Of a DNA stretch of 64,000 nt, positions 1 to 11,990 are shown piece by piece. This DNA is from Diadophis punctatus similis (Eukaryota > Chordata > Lepidosauria > Squamata > Dipsadidae): the NCBI GenBank assembly GCA_023053685.1, contig JALIGW010000016.1, forward strand, positions 11,376,780 through 11,440,779, in the 5' to 3' direction. Made by a program: the position numbers and the translations under genes. A model generated the notes under the pieces. That model worked only from the letters and a program-made list of their open reading frames with translations, was not told the DNA's origin and ran no database searches. Position 1 is the stretch's first letter. Every line of letters starts with the position of its first letter.

Positions 1-340
1 GGAGGCAAGTTGTTCCACTGATTAATTGTTCTAACTGTCAGGAAATTTCTCCTTAGTTCTAGGTTGCTTCTCTCCTTGATTAGTTTCCACCCATTGCTTC
101 TTGTTCTGCCCTCAGGTGCTTTGGAGAATAGCTTGACTCCCTCTTCTTTGTGGCAGCCCCTGAGATATTGGAACGCTGCTATCATGTCTCCCCTGGTCCT
201 TCTTTTCATTAAAACTAGACATACCCAATTCCAGCAACCGTTCTTTATATGTTTTAGCCTCCAGTCCCCTAATCATCTTTGTTGCTCTTCTCTGCACTCT
301 TTCTGGAGTCTCCACATCTTTTTTACATCGTAGTGACCAA
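1..340 (-). mobile_element. CR1-type LINE fragment, ORF2 C-terminal region
   Basis: Read on the minus strand this encodes the conserved tail of CR1 ORF2 (VQRRATKMIRGLEAKTYKER, then RTRGDMIAVFQYLRG-like residues), broken by a frameshift near 215. It is the same family as the copies at 3402, 14405, 33302, 54617 and 55098. The left side is cut by the window edge. Confidence 0.8.
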
Positions 341-382
341 ATAGACTGAGTGAACCCTAAGATTGGGCTCCTCATCCTAAGG

Positions 383-744
383 CAGTGGTTCCCAACCTTT
401 TTGTGATCGAGTACCACTTGGAGGTCCTGTACAGTCACCGCGTACCACCTGGTTCCAGAGAAACTAAATTCGATCAGATATCACTTTATTTCCATAATTG
501 TATCGTTCCTTTTTTGGCCCCGCGCATCCAGCAACTGGATTCTCGGGCCGCTGGGACCAGGTGGGTGGCGTGTGGCAACAGTTGCAAATAGTTACCAGAT
601 TATCTTGTGTTAGACAGTAAACATTTTTGTGAAGTAAAAAATAACTAACTAAAAATCGTTCATGACCCCAAAAGTGTTCGCGTACCACCTGGAAGGCCCT
701 CGCGTACCACTAGTGGTACACGTACCACAGGTTGGGAACCACTG
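383..744. mobile_element. Non-autonomous hAT element, family GTACCAC
   Basis: The ends are CAGTGGTTCCCAACCT and its inverse, and the element is flanked by the exact 8-bp duplication TCCTAAGG (375-382 and 745-752). An 8-bp duplication and CA..TG ends are typical of hAT transposons. There is no transposase. Two more copies of the family, each with its own 8-bp duplication, are at 43728 and 58915. Confidence 0.88.
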
Positions 745-752
745 TCCTAAGG

Positions 753-1797
753 AAATAGCAATATTTAAGAACGGGGTGTTAGTAATTTGTCTGGTTGCTT
801 TCATCTTAGCTCTTTAAGTTTTTATTCCTCTGAAAGGCGAGATTAGCACACTCTTACACAAGAGGAAACATCATAGTACTAAACCCTTTGTAACCCTTCC
901 TAGCAATGAGAAATTTTTTGTTTACTCTGTGATTACTTCCTTTCGTTGGCTCAACATTGGGTAGAGTCCAGGAGCTCTGCAACATCCCGTCTTTTGAACT
1001 ATTTCAGCCCCTGGTTGGGACCCTACTTTTATCTGTTACAGCGGAAAGCAAACTCTCTTGTCTCCTGCTGTTGTTCACAAAAGCATGGGACCATATACTG
1101 GAGCCCGTAGCTGATCCTAAGATAGAATAACTTTTTCTCCCGCCTTTGAAGGATGCCACACTCTTTCATTGTGTGCTTCCTTGCCACCCGACTCTAATTC
1201 CAGAATTTTGCTCACCAAGCTTCTTTGGTTTATTTTTAAGCATCCAGTAAAAAAGGATGCATTTTCTTTCTTTCCTTCCCGTAAGATCAGACACTATTTT
1301 TGCTTTGTGGTGATTGTGGTTCCCAGATAGTGCTGGCTTTTTGTGGTTGTCCAGACAAGAAGCACAAGCAAAGTCTTTTTATTATAAGGTTCCATTAACA
1401 AAAACTCGTAAGATTGAAAGTAACTCTCACCTCCTTTCCTTCTACTTTCCAGAAAGCTAGGGTGGCTCCCTTCTGAAATGCTTATCACTTCATTTTACTT
1501 TATTGATTAGCCCTTGGGCCATATCAAATGGAAGAGTTCCAGACACAAATTATTACTAAAATCTAATAAATACAATTTAAAATGGAATTGGATAAAATAC
1601 GATTTAAAATGAAATTGGAATAAAATACAGTTCAAAATGAAATTGGAATAAGATTTCATTTTAATAATTTAATATAGAGATAAATTAAATACGATAAAAT
1701 TACATTTCGGTATCACCCCTACAATCTACACCAATCAGTCCCACATATGCCAATCTCAACCGAACCATTTTGCTTAAGTACTGTGCTGTGTTAAATG
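753..1797. other. No recognised feature
   Basis: AT-rich sequence with a short direct-repeat tract near 1580-1650 (repeated AAAATGAAATTGGAATAAAA-like units). The short open frames resemble no known protein. I see no gene here. Confidence 0.5.
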
Positions 1798-2112
1798 TTA
1801 TTTTAGTCTAAGTCTAAGTCTAAGTGCTATTTTCAGGTTCTGGCCGCACATAAGGTAAGTTGTTTTGATATGGGGATCCCAATGGGTCATTTGTTTGGTA
1901 TATTGACTGAGGTACCTGTCTCTCACCCTCTTATACAGGCAACAGTCAAATAGGATGTGAGCCAGGTCTTCTACCTCTCCCGCTCTGCAAATGCAGAGAC
2001 GTCCATTGTAGGGTATAGAATGGAATCTCCCATATCTGACCATTGTGTCAAGCTGTTCGAATCTCGCTCGCGTAAATATCTCTCTAAGATGTTTTGGCAG
2101 TTGTAACTTCAA
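1798..2112 (-). mobile_element. LINE ORF2 C-terminal fragment, clade uncertain
   Basis: A 104-codon minus-strand frame has the residue pattern CICRAGEVEDLAHILFDC, like the Cys/His-bearing C-terminal region of some non-LTR retrotransposon ORF2 proteins. Its 3' end runs into a short TAGACT-type repeat at 1800-1822. I do not assign a clade. Confidence 0.45.
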
Positions 2113-2706
2113 ATAGCTGTCTATTTGACAAGTACGTTTGTATTTGTTCAGCCATTTGCTCTGCTTATCTCTCTCTCACACACACACACACACGGACTTC
2201 CCTTCTATAGGTTGAGATAACCTTTACATAGCAGTTGTCCACTCCGTGGCTCTTCTTCCTGTTTCCCAAGGCCATTCCCACACACCATCAGACATAGTTG
2301 TAGATTCCTATTCATGCAAGGAATGTTCTGCCAACCGCAGGACAACTTTACAGTTCAATTATTTTTAACTTCAGGAGATTCTTTTTTCAGTTACAGTAGG
2401 AATTTTACCAAGCTGTATTGGTAAAGAAACCACAAAGTGCTTGTTCCTTGCCCAGATACCCTGTTCTCCACCTTCATTATTTTTACTATTGAAATAATTT
2501 CCCCCACCTCAACTTCTATTTGTATATTTAATTGCATTCCATTGGGATTGGCATCTTGGTTGTTGAGTGAGGCAGTCACTAAGTAAAATCGTGACTGCTT
2601 AGAAACTTCCTTCAGCTTTTCTTTGCTTTAAAGGACTATAAAACTCATAAATGCGAGGATTGATTGCAGAGTTATTTTTTCATCACCTTTAATCATCAGT
2701 TGGCTC
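2113..2706. other. No recognised feature
   Basis: Contains a short CA repeat (about 2174-2194) and otherwise unremarkable AT-rich sequence. No gene or repeat family recognised. Confidence 0.45.
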
Positions 2707-2883
2707 CAGAGGTGGGTTCCTACCAGTTCTAACTGGTTCTTTAGAACCATAGTAAACAGAAGATGACGTCACGGAGCCGGTTCTATCGGTGCCGGTCCGT
2801 GGGCGCCGCCATCTTGGATTTTGCATCTGCGCATGCGCAACCCTGAGCAAGCCGGCAGCAAAACGATCAAGAACTCACCCCTG
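2707..2883. mobile_element. Non-autonomous hAT element, family GGTGGGTTC
   Basis: Begins CAGAGGTGGGTTCC and ends AACTCACCCCTG, with the 8-bp duplication GTTGGCTC on both sides (2699-2706 and 2884-2891). The interior has a TGACGTCA box near 2764 and a TGCGCATGCGCA palindrome near 2827. Related elements are at 38655, 46850, 59342 and 63917. Confidence 0.85.
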
Positions 2884-3401
2884 GTTGGCTCTAGTGATTA
2901 AGACACTAGGCTAGAAAACAGGAAAATGTGAGTTCAAGTCCAGTCTTAGCCATGGAAGCCAGCTGGGTGACTTTGGGCTAGCTAGTCATTCTCTCTCAGC
3001 CCAGCCCTCTTAGAGATGGTTGTTGTGAGGAAAATAGAAGGAGGAAGGTGTGTTGGATAATTCACTGCCTTGAGTAAAAATAATAAAGGCGGGGCGTAAA
3101 TAAACAAATATAAAAGTGAAGTTGCTAAGCAATGTAGTTGCTAAGTGAGAACTATCTGTGGTCTTTCATATCACCAAGTTCGTTCCTCGTTGTATTTCAC
3201 TGACATTTTTGTGCTCAAATTTAGTAACAAGTATCGTCAAATACAAGGGCTTGCACAGCCTAATATTTAGTCCCATTGATCATGTTTTGGGGAACGCTAA
3301 AGAATGAAATCCTCAGCAACAGATTTGTTATGAGGAATTACAGTGGCTCTGTTCTCATGCTATGATCAACATCTTCTCCAGTCACTGTATCATTTACAGA
3401 T

Positions 3402-4520
3402 TAACAGAGTTGGAAGGGACCTTGTAGGTCGTCTAGTCCAACCCCCCGCTCAAGCAGGAGTCTCTACACCATTTCGGACAAATGGCAGTCCAATCTCCCT
3501 TTGAACGTCTTAAGTGTTGGAGCTCTCACAACCTCCGCAGGCAAGCTGTTCCACTGGTTGATCGCTCTCACCGTCAGAAAGTTTCTCCTTATTTCCAGGT
3601 TGAATCTCTCCTTGGTCAGTTTCCATCCATTATTCCTTGTCTGGCCTTCTGGTGCCTTGGAAAATAGCCTGACCCCCTCCTCTCTGTGGTAGCCCCTCAA
3701 GTATTGGAACACTGCTATCATGTCTCCCCTGGCCCTTCTCTTTGCTAGACTAGCCATGCCTAGTTCTTGCAACCGCTCTTCGTATGTTATAGTTTCCAGT
3801 CCCCTAATCATCCTGGTTGCTCTCCTCTGCACTTTCTCTAGAGTCTCAACGTCTTTTTTGTGGTGTGGTGACCAAAACTGGATGCAGTATTCTAGGTGTG
3901 GTCTAACTAAGGCTTTATAGAGTGGTATTAGTACCTCCCTAGACCTAGATTGTATCCCTCTATTAATGCAGTTTAGGATAGTATTGGCTTTTTGGGCTGC
4001 GGCTCATGTTTAGCTGGTTGTCTACTAAGACTCCAAGATCCCTCTCACAGTCACTGCTATTGAGTGTGGTTTCACTCAGTTTATATGTATATTTTTGGGT
4101 TTTCTTACCTAAGTGTAGGACTTTACTTTTCTCTGCATTAAATTTCATTTTATTAGATAGGGTCCAGTGTTCAAGTCTGTCAAGATCCATCTGGATCTTG
4201 AGCCTGTCCTCTGGGGTGTTAGCTATTCCTGCCAGCTTAGTATCATCTGCAAATTTGGTTAGTTCCCCTTCTATTACCTCATCTAGGTCATTTATGAAGA
4301 TATTAAAGAGTACTGGGCCTAAGATGGAACCTTGTGGTACCCCACTGCTTACTTCTCTCCATGTAGACTTAGACCCATTGAGGACTACTCGTTGAATACT
4401 GTTAGTCAGCCAGTTGTGAATCCATCTGGTGATGTAGCTGTCTATCCCACTTTTTTGTAGTATCTTGCTGTCTACATGGTTTCTTTGAAGATTCAACAGT
4501 GCTCTTGTTAATTTATATAC
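3402..4520 (-). mobile_element. CR1-type LINE, 5'-truncated, with reverse transcriptase remains
   Basis: The minus strand encodes the RT palm with [18 protein letters not shown] and the catalytic motif FADDTKLAG, then [15 protein letters not shown], then after a frameshift and small deletion near 3990-4010 the tail QRRATRMIRGLETITYEERL. The 3' end carries the family signature (minus-strand GGGACC..CCAACTCTGTTAA). The break means it is not functional. The RT catalyses target-primed reverse transcription in intact members. Confidence 0.88.
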
Positions 4521-4542
4521 AATCATAATAACCTTAAACACT

Positions 4543-4790
4543 AGAGTGTGCGGTGTCCTAGAGGTGGAGCTCTCGCCTCACAATCAGGAGGCTGTGAGTT
4601 CGATCCTAGGTAGAGGCAGATATTTCTCTCTCTGGGCACACTGAGAATATATCTGCTGAATAAAACTCCGCACTGGCGACAGGAAGGGCATCCGGCCATT
4701 AAAACGTTCTGCTAGCTCCATCAGTTGCCCAGACTCCACCCTGCAAGGGATTAAGGGGTCGTTAAATGATAATGATGGTGATAATAACCT
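4543..4790 (+). mobile_element. tRNA-derived SINE with LINE-like tail (GGCATCCGGCC type)
   Basis: The head has an A-box-like CCTAGAGGTGGAGCTC and a B box GAGTTCGATCCTAGG. The body includes GGCGACAGGAAGGGCATCC, followed by a GATAATGATG-type tail. An inverted copy is at 45804. The same head with a different tail occurs at 60425. Confidence 0.75.
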
Positions 4791-5493
4791 TAAACACTGT
4801 GTTGATCAGTAGAACCCGGCTTGTTTGTGAAGGTCTAAAGTTTTTTCCCCAGCACAAAAGATGGTCCAGAAAGTTTTGCATATTTGTTAATCTCATTTAA
4901 TAATTCTGTGGCTCCCAGTGAAGTGCATAACATAGTTCCTTTTCTTTTTTCCTTTTCCCTCCAGTGATGAACACGATGCCATTATTTAAAATCTGTGCTG
5001 AAAAGACAGCCGGCAAACATCCACGCCTTTTACTCCTGCTTTTAGGAACACTTTCTCTCTGGGAAAATATTACCTGATCTGATATTGACTGTTTTGTCTC
5101 TTTTGACATACGCTGATCTGCAAATCTGGAGAATTCCACAAGGACTTTACGTATTCAGCGTATCCTCAATGAAGCGTTTCAAGGAATTGAAATGATACCC
5201 GATTTTAATCACTCTCTTTTGAAAACCTTTAAAGTAAGCGTTGTTGATTCTTAGCTCTTTTCTACAGACGATTGGAGATGACAAGTCCACAACAGAACAC
5301 AACTTCCAAGTGTTGGATCCTGAACTTTTTTGTTTTACTCTCCAGTCTTTTCATTCAGGGAAACAAATCAGACATTGATGGACAAATAAGAGTAACCCTT
5401 TCCACAGAAGTCACAAAAACAGCATTTCCAGATCAGCTGTGTAAGATTTGTGGAATATCATTGGAATATTATTGGGGAAGCTCAAATATTCCA
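4791..5493. other. No recognised feature; one unexplained open frame
   Basis: A plus-strand frame at 5272-5529 (85 codons) has a hydrophobic stretch near its N-terminus (WILNFFVLLSSLF) and two CxxC-like cysteines, preceded by TTCTACAG that could be a splice acceptor. I recognise no family and the frame runs into the repeat at 5494, so I do not call a gene. Confidence 0.35.
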
Positions 5494-5853
5494 CAGGTAG
5501 CCTTCGATTTACAACAGTTCACTCAGTAACTGTTTGGCACTGGAAAAAAGTGACTTATGACCATTTTTCATTCTCAGACGTGTGAAAAACACATTCAGAT
5601 GTTTGGCAACTGACTCATATTTATGACGGTTGCCCTGTCCTGAGATCATGTGATCATCTTTCGTAATCTGCTGACAAGCAGAGTCAATGGGAAAACCAGA
5701 TTCATGTAAAACCATGTTTGCTAACTTAACAGCTGCAATGATTTGCTTAACTGCTGTGGCAAGAAAGGTTGTAAAATGGGGCAAAATTCACTTAACAAAT
5801 GTCTCACTTAGCAACAGACATGTTGGGCTCAATCGTAAATCGAGGTCTACCTG
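5494..5853. mobile_element. TIR element, family CAGGTAGTCC (TA-type)
   Basis: Starts CAGGTAGCCTTCGATTTAC and ends with the inverse of the family terminus (CGAGGTCTACCTG). Other copies (11400, 37959) are flanked by TA dinucleotides, which suggests a Tc1/mariner-like duplication. The interior has the family words GTGACTTATGACCATTTTTC and GCCAGATTCA. No transposase. Confidence 0.75.
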
Positions 5854-6139
5854 TATTTGCCTTGTGGAATATTTAAGATTTTTTTTTTTTTACTTTGTGG
5901 TTCCAAAAAAGCCAACTACAACAGATAGGAGTGCACAAATGAATTTGACGCTTTTGAGGTGGAGGGATTTCGCTGCGTTTTTTAAAACATGATAAACATT
6001 TTAAAATGTGATAGATGAATAGGACTATCCCGAAGAAGATTCGTATAAAATTGTTGTCTTCAGATATATTTTTTTCCTGGAAAGGAAAGCCAATTTCTTC
6101 CAATTGGAAGGCATTCTGAAATCATTCAGTTGAGGTCCA

Positions 6140-6267
6140 TGCAGGGCTGTCAAACTCCCGGCCCGCGGGTTGGATGTGTCATACACTGGCCACGCCCAGT
6201 TTAGCGAAGGGGGGAAGTCCCAATACGTCATGTGACATCGTCGTGACGATGTGAGTTTGACACCTGT
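6140..6267. mobile_element. Degenerate hAT element, family GGGTGTCAAACTC
   Basis: Starts CAGGGCTGTCAAACTC and ends GAGTTTGACACCTGTG, an inverted pair. No clear target duplication remains. Better preserved copies are at 9848 and 38370. Confidence 0.65.
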
Positions 6268-7697
6268 GATCTAGTGAGATCTCTTCTGTTTGAAGTCACC
6301 ATGTCAAAAATTCACCAGGTCGGATGAGTTAGCTCTTGAAGAAGAGGCTGTGTGGCTTATCTGTTAAATGCAGATAATTGTGTGATTATTCATTGTCTGT
6401 ATTTACACTTTCACAGAGAAACTAATTGAAGAATAAATATCCTGAACATTTATACCAATAATTATTTAATAACATAGACAATTCTATGGGCTATGTATCA
6501 ATGATAAGTAATTATTCCATGCTGTCCAACATCCAGAGTGTTATTTCTGAAATGAAACAAATTTGACATTGATCAGGCATGGGGCACTTAAAGGATAAAT
6601 GTGCTCTGCACAATTCCCCATTTGGTTCATTAGATTCTCAAAGAAGCTCTCAATGGCTTCTCTCAAGGAACCCAACATTCAGAGGACAAATATCAAAGCT
6701 ACTCTCCAACCGTCTTGGAGACGAGGCATTTTTTTCCTTCTTCAGAAGGCATAAAAGCGGTCTCTGTTGCTGCCAATGGAAAGTAGTATTAACACAAGTT
6801 GTAGCATGGAAGAGAGTAGGAATTTCTGTAAATTTCTAAAAGGTCTAACTCTTTCCAATGTTGTTAAAAAAAACCTGCAACATTTTGCCTTATATCTTTC
6901 ATTAATGACAGTAAATAATTGCTAATTATAGAGTTGCTAATGGAAGTAAAGTAGTAGATTTACTAATGGAAAGTAAAGGGATAACTCACCTCATCATAGA
7001 ACTACACTTCCATCGGTCAGTCAAGTCTTAAGGTAGCCTCTACCATGATTGTTTAAAAGGAGTTTGGTAAAAGTACTGTAGACAGTTGTAATCTTCTTTA
7101 TTTGATCTTTGCTGAGATTCAAGCACTGTTACGAGAAAGAGAAAACTTACTGTATTGTGTTGCATTGTATTATATAATTAACTCTCACTGGGGCGGGGAG
7201 TATCTGTCTTGATGGACTACTATGGTCTTAATTCTACCTCCTCTTAGTATGATCTTTGCTTCCACGCTTCCTCTCAAAGCCTCATAATAATCAGATTTCT
7301 CTGGCCCCGCTACACACACGACTTGAATAGGAGCGGCACGCAACAACCTTTTTTGTAGTTTTCTTCACTGCTGTTTAACTTTACAAGTGCATATTTCACA
7401 GCTGCAGAAGATAAATGTGCCTTTTCCTCTCATTTTGATGCCCTCTGTTTGTATATACCAGAGTAATTAATGGCCGTGGTACTTGCTTTGTTCACTGTAA
7501 GATGACTACTAATTGCATGTCCCCCTTAGGACTTCAGCGATATACCGAAGATGCAGCAGAGACCGGAGCTGTGGTTGAATGTGTTCCTAACATCCAACAA
7601 CTCGCAACTTGCAATTTTTAATAATACGCCTTGGCTACTGGTTGTCTCCAAAAGCCAAATCCTTCATTGCTTATTCTGTAATACAATTTTAAAATGC
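6268..7697. other. No recognised feature
   Basis: About 1.4 kb of AT-rich sequence with only short open frames that resemble no protein family. No RNA gene or repeat family recognised. Confidence 0.4.
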
Positions 7698-8337
7698 AGG
7701 TGGTCCTTGACATACGAACACTACTGAGATTGGAACTTTTGTCACTAACCGATGCAGTTGTGTGTCACTGCATGTCCATTCCCAATTTTATTATTTCCTT
7801 TGGTAATGAAAAGAAATAAATCTGGCATCCCCTCTTGATTTGACAGCCGGGAAAGCAATCACATGATCCCAGGATATTGAAACCAGGGTTGACATTCAAA
7901 TTTTTCCCCTACTGGTTCTGTGGGCGTGGCTTAGTGGGTGTGATCAATCCACACCCACCAAGCCACACCCACAGAACCAACAGAAAAGTTTGACCAAGTC
8001 TTCTAGCGTTCAACCTGGCTGCTTCTAGCCTCCTCATGTTTGCTCTGTATGAGCCCGAGAAGGAGGAGTGAGAGGGAGGGGAGGGGCCAGTCAGTGGTGC
8101 AATTTACCGGTTCTCTGAACTGCGCATAATCGCCGCCACCAGTTCTATAGAACCTGTCCGAACTTGCTGAATTTCACCCCTGATTGAAACTATCATAAAC
8201 AGATGCTGGCTGCTAAGTGCCCAATTCACAATCACATGCAATGGTTGTAAGTGTGATGATTGGCTGTAAGTCACTTTTTTCAGCACTGTCGTAACTTCAA
8301 ACAGACGGTAAGTGAATGGTCATATGTTGAGGACTTC
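7698..8337. mobile_element. Degenerate CAGGTAGTCC-family element interrupted by a hAT insertion
   Basis: The left end CAGGTGGTCCTTGACATACG and right end TCATATGTTGAGGACTTCTTG are diverged inverted termini of the TA-type family. The interior is split by the hAT element at 7884-8182, so this element is older than that insertion. Confidence 0.6.
7884..8182. mobile_element. Non-autonomous hAT element with internal GTGGGCGTGG hairpin
   Basis: Flanked by the exact 8-bp duplication ATTGAAAC (7876-7883 and 8183-8190), starting CAGGGTTGACATTC and ending TTTCACCCCTG. Inside, 7911-7980 forms a strong hairpin (GGTTCTGTGGGCGTGGCTTA against its inverse). The same interior words occur in the minisatellite-bearing elements at 22788, 26229 and 27818. 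Confidence 0.85.
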
Positions 8338-8892
8338 TTGTACTTTTTTTAAAAAGCAGAATAAAGACCACAGCAGTATGCTTGTGTCTCCCTCTCTCCA
8401 CCATAAGCAAACAAACCTACTGCAATACAATCTCCTTAGGGAATTTGGGAAATGAACTTCTATTTTTATCCCATCTTGAAGACCAGTCATTTTTTTTTAA
8501 CTTGGCTTCATATGAATCTGCTACACCAAAGGTCCATGCAGGAATGTTACCACTTTCAAAATGTCTTGAACTTGCCACTTCAGATAGAAGGCTAATGATT
8601 ATGATAGAAATAAATCTGTGGTTCTGTTCACATCAGGCTAAATGGTCATTGACTATCTCATGAATCAATGGATGGTACAAGTGTGTGAATGATGGTTTGG
8701 TGTGTGTGGACAAATTAAGCTAATTCTGTATGTTCCAAATACTATGAATATAAGTCTATGGTTGGCCTTGAAGAAAAGGAAAAAGAAAGTCTAAAAATGT
8801 CAGTTTTGTTCAATTACTGTATTATTTCTGGGGCCTGTAAATGGGCTACTGGGGCAGCTTTAGGCAGCCTGTATTTGAAGTGAAAACAAAGT
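8338..8892. other. No recognised feature
   Basis: AT-rich sequence with no supported gene or repeat. Confidence 0.4.
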
Positions 8893-9289
8893 TTTTGGAG
8901 TATAAGACGCACCGGAGTATAAGACGCGCCTTAGTTTTGGGGGAGGAAAATAGGGGGGGGGAAATCTACCTACCAGGTATTCATCTGGCTAGCGTCCTTA
9001 GTCTGTTCAGCTTCAGCACATTATTTTATACCCTGGTTAGGGCTGAAAAAAACCTTTTTCAGAGGGAGTAGCAATGAAAACAAGCCTGCAAAGACTTAGG
9101 GCTGGAGGAAAAAACTTCTGAGGGAGTAGGAATGAAAAAATCCTGCAAGCCAGGAAGATTGTTAGCACCTCGTTAGGGCTGGGCGAAAAAGCTTTGGAAA
9201 AAGCTACATTCGGAGTATAACGTGCACCCAAATATTCAGCCTCTTTTAGGGGGGAGAAAGGTGCATCTTATACTCCGAAAAATACGGTA
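8893..9289. mobile_element. TIR element, family AAAATACGG / TATAAGACGC
   Basis: Left part has GGAGTATAAGACGCACC and the right end has CTTATACTCCGAAAAATACGG, an inverted pair; the extreme left terminus is eroded. A complete copy with TA flanks is at 56568. The interior encodes nothing recognisable. Confidence 0.75.
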
Positions 9290-9320
9290 GTTCACAGATT
9301 CCCTTGCCTTTTTTGTTATA

Positions 9321-9465
9321 CAGGTAGTCACCAAACTGTTTGTTTGGTGATTGTTCAAAGTTACAATGGCTCGGAAAAAAGTGACTTATGACCATTTTTC
9401 AGTTACGACCTTTGCAGATCCCCGTGACCATGTGATCAAAATTTGGAGGCTTGGCAACTGCCCAT
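9321..9465. mobile_element. Truncated CAGGTAGTCC-family element
   Basis: Starts CAGGTAGTCACC and contains the family words GTGACTTATGACCATTTTTC and CATGTGATCAAAATTTGG. The right half is missing. Confidence 0.65.
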
Positions 9466-9847
9466 GGTGCTAATTCAAAATACCTTGACCTCCCTCTGTC
9501 AAACAGTCCTTTAAGTCCTTGAAACGTGATTGTTAGATTTATATCCTATCTTCCCTCTTAAGAAATCACATCCTACATGGGAATCTCAGTTTATCTATTA
9601 CTAACAGGAAGATTCAATGGGAGGGTGACTGGCCCTAAGGAAGGGCCATTTCCTCTAATCCTTTGCCAGCATTTTTCAAAAAATATGAATATAGGTTCAA
9701 CTAGATCATCAGCAAGGACCTTCAGCCTTGGAGGCCAACCATCTGGGTCTCAAGACTTCCTTTAAGATCAGCAAATATGCCTTGATGCTTCTTTTCAGCT
9801 GAGATACAACCCTATTCACTCAGCCAGATCATCACAACTATCTAGTG

Positions 9848-10206
9848 CAGGGGTGTCAAACTCAAGGCCCGGGGCCGGATGTGGCAAATGGGGGTGCCTA
9901 GATCTGGCCTGCAGGGCCGCCCTGGAAACAGCGAAGGACTGACCTGCAGTGCCTCTGCCAGTGAAAATGGAGCTTGGGAGGGCCGCGGCTAGCCCTCCCA
10001 AGCTCCATTTTTGCTGGCAGAGGGTTGCAGGAGGCCGTCGCAGCCAAAAACGGAGCTTGGGAGCCCATTTTCGCTGGAAGGGCGCTCGGGCCACTACAGG
10101 CACCGCCGGCACGAGTGATGTTAAGCTGGCCACGCCCACCCTGGCCCCCTGAGGTCAAACTCAACCCTGATGCGGCCCTCAAATGAAATTGAGTTTGACA
10201 CCCCTG
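9848..10206. mobile_element. Non-autonomous hAT element, family GGGTGTCAAACTC
   Basis: Ends are CAGGGGTGTCAAACTC and its inverse GAGTTTGACACCCCTG, flanked by the 8-bp duplication ATCTAGTG (9840-9847 and 10207-10214). The GC-rich interior repeats AAGCTCCATTTTTGCTGGCAG-like words in both orientations, so the several overlapping open frames here are repeat artefacts and not genes. Confidence 0.88.
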
Positions 10207-10823
10207 ATCTAGTGGAATATACATATGTGTTCAGAGAACACAGAAGCAAATAGTTGAGAAATTCTGCCTTTCCTTTGGTACCTGTTATGTTTCTTTTATT
10301 CTGGGCACATGTGAAACCTGTGTTCTTCGCTTCTTCACCAATCTCAGCTCCTCCTGAGCTTGGACTTTCTAAAAAAAAAAAATCCCATGGCAATTCCATT
10401 ACGGAAAAATTGGTCATAAACATGTTTATAATTTGCGCATTAGGCTATAAGGGTTTGAAAAGCATTCAGAATGGAATTCCGTGCAGAACAATGACATAAA
10501 TTTATTTTTATTTAAATTTATTAGTTGCCCACCTTCAATGGACTCCTACTTGAAACACTAAGGAAGCCTTCATCTATGTGGATATGCACAGTAGGTTCAC
10601 TGCAATGGAGATGCAACATTATGCTACATTCTATTATTTTTAATATGAAGGACCAGGACTCCAATATTAATTGTTTGTAGTGCCAATAAAGGGAAAATAT
10701 ATGCAATAAGAGGCATAATACAAACTGCCCAAACAAAATATCTGAAGCTGCACTATTAGATATATGAACCAAGAAATAGGTATGTAGGGAGGCAGGAATT
10801 CTTGAAATTCAGCTGCTCTAAAG

Positions 10824-11304
10824 CAGCGGTTCTCAACCTGTGGGTCGCGACCCCTTTGGGGGTCGAACGACCCTTTCACATGGGTCGCCTAAGACCACCA
10901 GAAAACACATATTTCCGATGGTCTTAGGAACCGAGACACCGCTCCTCTATCCGTCTCCAGGCGGGTCCACCCACATGCAAATAGACTACTGCAAAAAAAA
11001 AAATATCTTGTACCATGGGAACTTCTGAGCATGTGCAGAAGGTGAATTTCCGGCACTGCGCATCTTGTTTTCGGCTTTTTTTTGCAATTTAAAAAAAATG
11101 GCACTGCGCATGTGTGCACGCACAAAGCGCCCACGAGCCCACAAGTTGCGGCCCTGCAGTGCAGGAGGAAGCGAACTGGCATCGAGGTAAGTTAGAACCC
11201 ATCCCTGAGTTTCCTAATAATTTTATTATTTTATGGTTGGGGGTCACCACAACATGAGGAACTGTATTAAAGGGTCGTGGTATTAGGAAGGTTGAGAACC
11301 ACTG
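10824..11304. mobile_element. SPIN-like hAT element (non-autonomous)
   Basis: The left end (CAGCGGTTCTCAACCTGTGG, then GGTCGCGACCCC) and the right end (GGTCACCACAACATGAGG, then GGTTGAGAACCACTG) agree with my knowledge of SPACE INVADER (SPIN) hAT elements. The 8-bp duplication CTCTAAAG flanks both sides (10816-10823 and 11305-11312). The central part (about 10960-11200) has a TGCGCATGTGTGCACGCAC tract I do not associate with the usual short SPIN interior. No transposase is encoded. Confidence 0.85.
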
Positions 11305-11399
11305 CTCTAAAGAACAATCTCTTCTTCAGGCACAAATAGAAAGACTGGCAAGGAACAATTTTTAAGAATATTTCCTCATTTGCTGATTATATTTGTGTA

Positions 11400-11794
11400 C
11401 AGGTAGTCCTCGACTTAGAACAGTTAATGTAGTGACCGTTCAAAGTTACTATGGCACTGAAAAAAAAGTGACTTATGACCATTTTTCACACTTATGTCCA
11501 TTGCAGCATCCCTGTGATCATGTGATCAAAATTCAGTTACTTGGCAACTGCCTCATATTTATGACGGTTGCAGTTTCCCAGGGTCATGTGATCACCTTTT
11601 GCAATCTTCGTCAAGCCAAGTCAATGGAGAAGCCAGATTCACTTAACAAATTTGTTACTAACTTAACAACTACAGTGGTTCACTTAACAACTGTAAACAA
11701 ACTAAATAAAATGGGGCAAAATTCAGTTAGCGAATGTCTCACTTAGAAACTGAAATGTTGAGCTCAATTGTAGTCATAAATCAAGGACTACCTG
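11400..11794. mobile_element. TIR element, family CAGGTAGTCC, with TA flanks
   Basis: Starts CAGGTAGTCCTCGACTTAG and ends TCAAGGACTACCTG, flanked by TA on both sides (11398-11399, 11795-11796). The interior is non-coding. It lies just beyond the 3' end of the BIRC3 gene. Confidence 0.82.
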
Positions 11795-11990
11795 TAATCT
11801 ACTGAACATAATAATTTGCAAATCAAGTTTAAAAAATGTTCTGCGTAATACTTGGCAACTTTGCTTAATTTCACAAAGGTATTTAACACTATTTCAAGAT
11901 GCTTATAAATTATGGCACGTTACTCAAGTATTCTACAACGAATAGAGAGACACAACAGACCTAGAATGTTTGTTTCAATCACATCAAAGT

